A DNA stretch of 64,000 nucleotides from the NCBI RefSeq assembly GCF_018785245.1, contig NZ_WQPL01000022.1, positions 1 through 64,000 on the forward strand, read 5' to 3'. This DNA is from Collinsella aerofaciens. Its GTDB lineage: Bacteria; Actinomycetota; Coriobacteriia; Coriobacteriales; Coriobacteriaceae. The notes beneath the pieces are model-generated. The model did no database searches. It saw only the letters and a program-made list of their open reading frames with translations, and was not told the origin of the DNA. Below, piece by piece: positions 62,093 through 64,000 of this stretch (within the stretch, counting starts at the first letter, position 1; each line of letters opens with the position of its first letter). The position numbers and the translations under genes were made by a program.

Positions 62093-62566
62093 ATGAATGC
62101 CCCCAACGCGCTCCAAAATATCCGCTCAAAACACCCCGTTGCATATGTGGTTCTCTATCTCTTTGTCGGCTGGGCATTGCTGGTTGTCATCACCCATGCC
62201 ATAGCTTTTGGAGCAGAACTGCTGATAGCCAGCTCGGACCAGCCCGTCGTCAAATGGGAGACGACCGATGAGTGCACCGACGGAACCCGAACCGTCTACT
62301 ACAACAGCCCGTCCCTCTATCAAGAGTTCAAGGTCAAGATAAAGGACTTCAAGATTGTCGATGCCGAGCTAGGCGTTTATTTGGCAATCGGAGCAACCAT
62401 TAACGCCGAGCAAGTCGAGTACACGGACAGCCATGCGACGTATCGTATCGACCTCAGCATCCTAGGCCGACCGTCACGCACCTGTCTGCTCAAATGCGAC
62501 ATACGCGGCACCACACTACACATGTCCGAAATACAGATGCGCCCGGACAAGGGGTCCTCTTCTTGA
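62093..62566 (+). CDS. Hypothetical membrane-anchored protein
   Basis: A 157-residue protein I do not recognise. One membrane helix lies near the N-terminus (about residues 17-46, VAYVVLYLFVGWALLVVITHA). The remainder is a probable extracytoplasmic beta-rich domain with two Cys (TCLLKCDIRG). GGAGG lies six bases before the ATG. It is codirectional with nothing and interrupts the usual dnaX-ybaB neighbourhood. It is somewhat less GC-rich than its neighbours, which suggests a late insertion. Confidence 0.72.
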   Translation: MNAPNALQNIRSKHPVAYVVLYLFVGWALLVVITHAIAFGAELLIASSDQPVVKWETTDECTDGTRTVYYNSPSLYQEFKVKIKDFKIVDAELGVYLAIGATINAEQVEYTDSHATYRIDLSILGRPSRTCLLKCDIRGTTLHMSEIQMRPDKGSSS

Positions 62567-62587
62567 GCAGTATACCCGCCTGCGCAG

Positions 62588-64000
62588 CTACTCCACCGGC
62601 TTGAAGATGGTGGCCTGGCCAAAGACGCTGCGGATGAGGGCCTTGGCCTCGTCCTCGGTCTGCGGGATGCTCGGGGCTGCGCCCTGATGGCCGAAGGGGC
62701 TGCCAGCACCGGGATTGGATTCCCAGGGAGCGGCGGGGACGTCGTCGTTTGCAGAGGCTGCGGGTGCCACAGCAGCGGCCTTGGTCGCGGACGCCGCACC
62801 CGGCACGTCGAACGGGGGCAGATCGTCCCCGCCGGCATCGGCAGCAAAACCACCGACCATAGCATCGTCGTAGGGCACCTGCTCGGATTCCCATGGCGCA
62901 GCCTGCGCAGGCGGCTGAGTCATGGGGACGGACGCGCGCTCGGGCGCTCGGGGCGCGGGCTCGGTCGGGAGCTTGCCCGTGGCAGGAGCACCGGCAGGGT
63001 TGTCGGAGCGCAGCCAAGGGGCCTTGGCCAGGTCGGATGACTTGGGCGCAGGCGCGGCAGCGGACTTGGGCGCGGGGATCGGAGCAGCCGGTTTGGGCGC
63101 AGCGGGTTCAGGCGCCGACGGGGTCGGTGCCGCTACCGGCGCCGCTTTTGGCTGCGTCGCGCTGGCGCTCGAGGATGCAGGGGGCACCGAGGACACGGGT
63201 TGCGGGTCCGCAGATACCGCAGCCCGTGCAGATGGAGAATGCTCCTCATGTTGAGGAGCCGGCGTGCCACCCCCATCCAGGACATAGTCGACGGTACGAC
63301 GACCGAAGACCGCGCAGACCGTCGGCAGGACCACCGACTGCGTATCGGCGCGACCGAGCATCTTGATGGCAAAAGTCGAACCCGCGGGGAACGAGACCGT
63401 GAGCTTGGAGCCGTCGTCGACCGTGGCGCGGGCGTTGAGCAAAAGCCCTGCGTAGGAGGCCTGACGAGCCTTGACGCGCTCGACGACCTCGGCCCATTTG
63501 CGCTGGAGCTCGCCGGCGTCCTCAACCGCGGGGGTCTCGGCAGCACCGGCGGCGGCAACCTGGGCGGCGTTGTTGGGCTTGGACACCGACACGGTCGATG
63601 CAGCAGGCGCGGAAGCCGGAGCCGCAACGGGCTGAGGTGCAGGCGTTACAGGTCTGGGCGCCGGCGCAGGAGCCGCGGACTTGGGCGCAGGCTGGGCAGC
63701 CGGAACAGCAGCGCCGCGGTCCCAAGGCATACCGCCCTGGCGCGCGGACGTAGCAGCGGGGGCAGCGGATGCCGCCGGAGCGGCAGCACGGGCGCCCGAA
63801 ATGAGCGTCGGCTGTTGGGCAGCAGCGGGTACGGATGCTGCAGGCGCGGCGGCCTGAGCAGCAGCCACGCTCGCCGGCACGGCGCCGTTGGCAACCATGG
63901 CCTCCAGACGTGCCACGCGCTCGGCCAATGCCTCAATCGTTAAATCAGCCTCGGGACGCGCCAGACGCGTGCAGGCAATCTCGAGCACCAGGCGCACGTC
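62588..64000 (-). CDS. dnaX: DNA polymerase III subunit gamma/tau, C-terminal part (5' end outside window)
   Basis: The minus-strand frame is open to the window edge and starts, as visible, with DVRLVLEIACTRLARPEADL then TIEALAERVARLEAMVA. This is the helical collar (domain III) end of bacterial DnaX. A long Ala/Pro-rich linker follows (about residues 45-150), then a tau-specific globular segment (ELQRKWAEVVERVKARQASY, about 160-240), another Pro/Ala/Ser linker and a final conserved-looking tail (AKALIRSVFGQATIFKPVE). The ATPase domain lies beyond position 64000. Neighbouring ybaB and recR support the call. Confidence 0.88.
   Translation of the reverse strand, partial: DVRLVLEIACTRLARPEADLTIEALAERVARLEAMVANGAVPASVAAAQAAAPAASVPAAAQQPTLISGARAAAPAASAAPAATSARQGGMPWDRGAAVPAAQPAPKSAAPAPAPRPVTPAPQPVAAPASAPAASTVSVSKPNNAAQVAAAGAAETPAVEDAGELQRKWAEVVERVKARQASYAGLLLNARATVDDGSKLTVSFPAGSTFAIKMLGRADTQSVVLPTVCAVFGRRTVDYVLDGGGTPAPQHEEHSPSARAAVSADPQPVSSVPPASSSASATQPKAAPVAAPTPSAPEPAAPKPAAPIPAPKSAAAPAPKSSDLAKAPWLRSDNPAGAPATGKLPTEPAPRAPERASVPMTQPPAQAAPWESEQVPYDDAMVGGFAADAGGDDLPPFDVPGAASATKAAAVAPAASANDDVPAAPWESNPGAGSPFGHQGAAPSIPQTEDEAKALIRSVFGQATIFKPVE

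Overview
The window looks like a chromosome segment of a strictly anaerobic, high-GC Actinomycetota of the Coriobacteriia, most like Collinsella. This is a judgement from protein character and from intergenic repeat types I recall from that group, not from a search. Support comes from single-polypeptide pyruvate:ferredoxin oxidoreductase, rubrerythrin, a UMF1-type transporter, LytTR two-component pairs, many Ala/Arg-rich proteins and clean GGAGG ribosome binding sites. No rRNA or CRISPR array was seen.

Layout. 1-480: C-terminal end of an IS110-family transposase plus very GC-rich noncoding DNA. 588-1847: orphan mannose-family PTS EIIA and a GntR/UTRA regulator. 2128-8789: M16C peptidase, HicAB, 5-formyl-THF cyclo-ligase, MetA and an L-2-hydroxyacid dehydrogenase. 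8921-23558: a sugar-amine region with three FrlB/AgaS-type SIS proteins, a complete mannose-type PTS (IIAB-IIC-IID), an EamA exporter and three more GntR/UTRA regulators, interleaved with recQ, YitT and a HAD phosphatase. 23580-37248: GNAT, threonine aldolase, PAP2, mfd, nth, an ABC exporter, rmuC, rubrerythrin, a clusterless MutY-like glycosylase and an Rrf2 regulator. 37607: tRNA-Asp. 38093-46701: a YfcE-type phosphoesterase, two paralogous LytS/LytTR systems (one coupled to a GT2 glycosyltransferase), a UMF1 transporter and a Zn-dependent phospholipase C-like protein. 46820-56411: amidohydrolase plus APC permease, C39-like protease, carbamate kinase and PFOR. 56891-60576: a three-gene operon of anchored secreted protein, Ser/Thr kinase and FHA protein. 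60822-64000: recR, ybaB, a small membrane protein on the other strand and the 3' part of dnaX.

How they fit. The 588-23558 block most resembles uptake of a phosphorylated glycated amino acid or amino sugar by a mannose-type PTS, followed by SIS-domain deglycases, each unit with its own HutC-type regulator; the Salmonella gfr operon is the closest known analogue. DNA repair genes (recQ, mfd, nth, mutY-like, rmuC, recR) are scattered through the window.

The most unusual signal is between genes. Three copies of an approximately 130-nt structured element (12951-13073, 21478-21606, 26262-26389) keep conserved core motifs while stem sequences change in a compensatory way. All three lie just past the stop codons of minus-strand genes, and two are joined to a second repeat family. 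In addition there are at least five long nested perfect or near-perfect palindromes (15193-15311, 37793-37935, 51033-51117, 52737-52861, 56809-56875) and a four-copy short hairpin repeat that in two cases sits just before a ribosome binding site.
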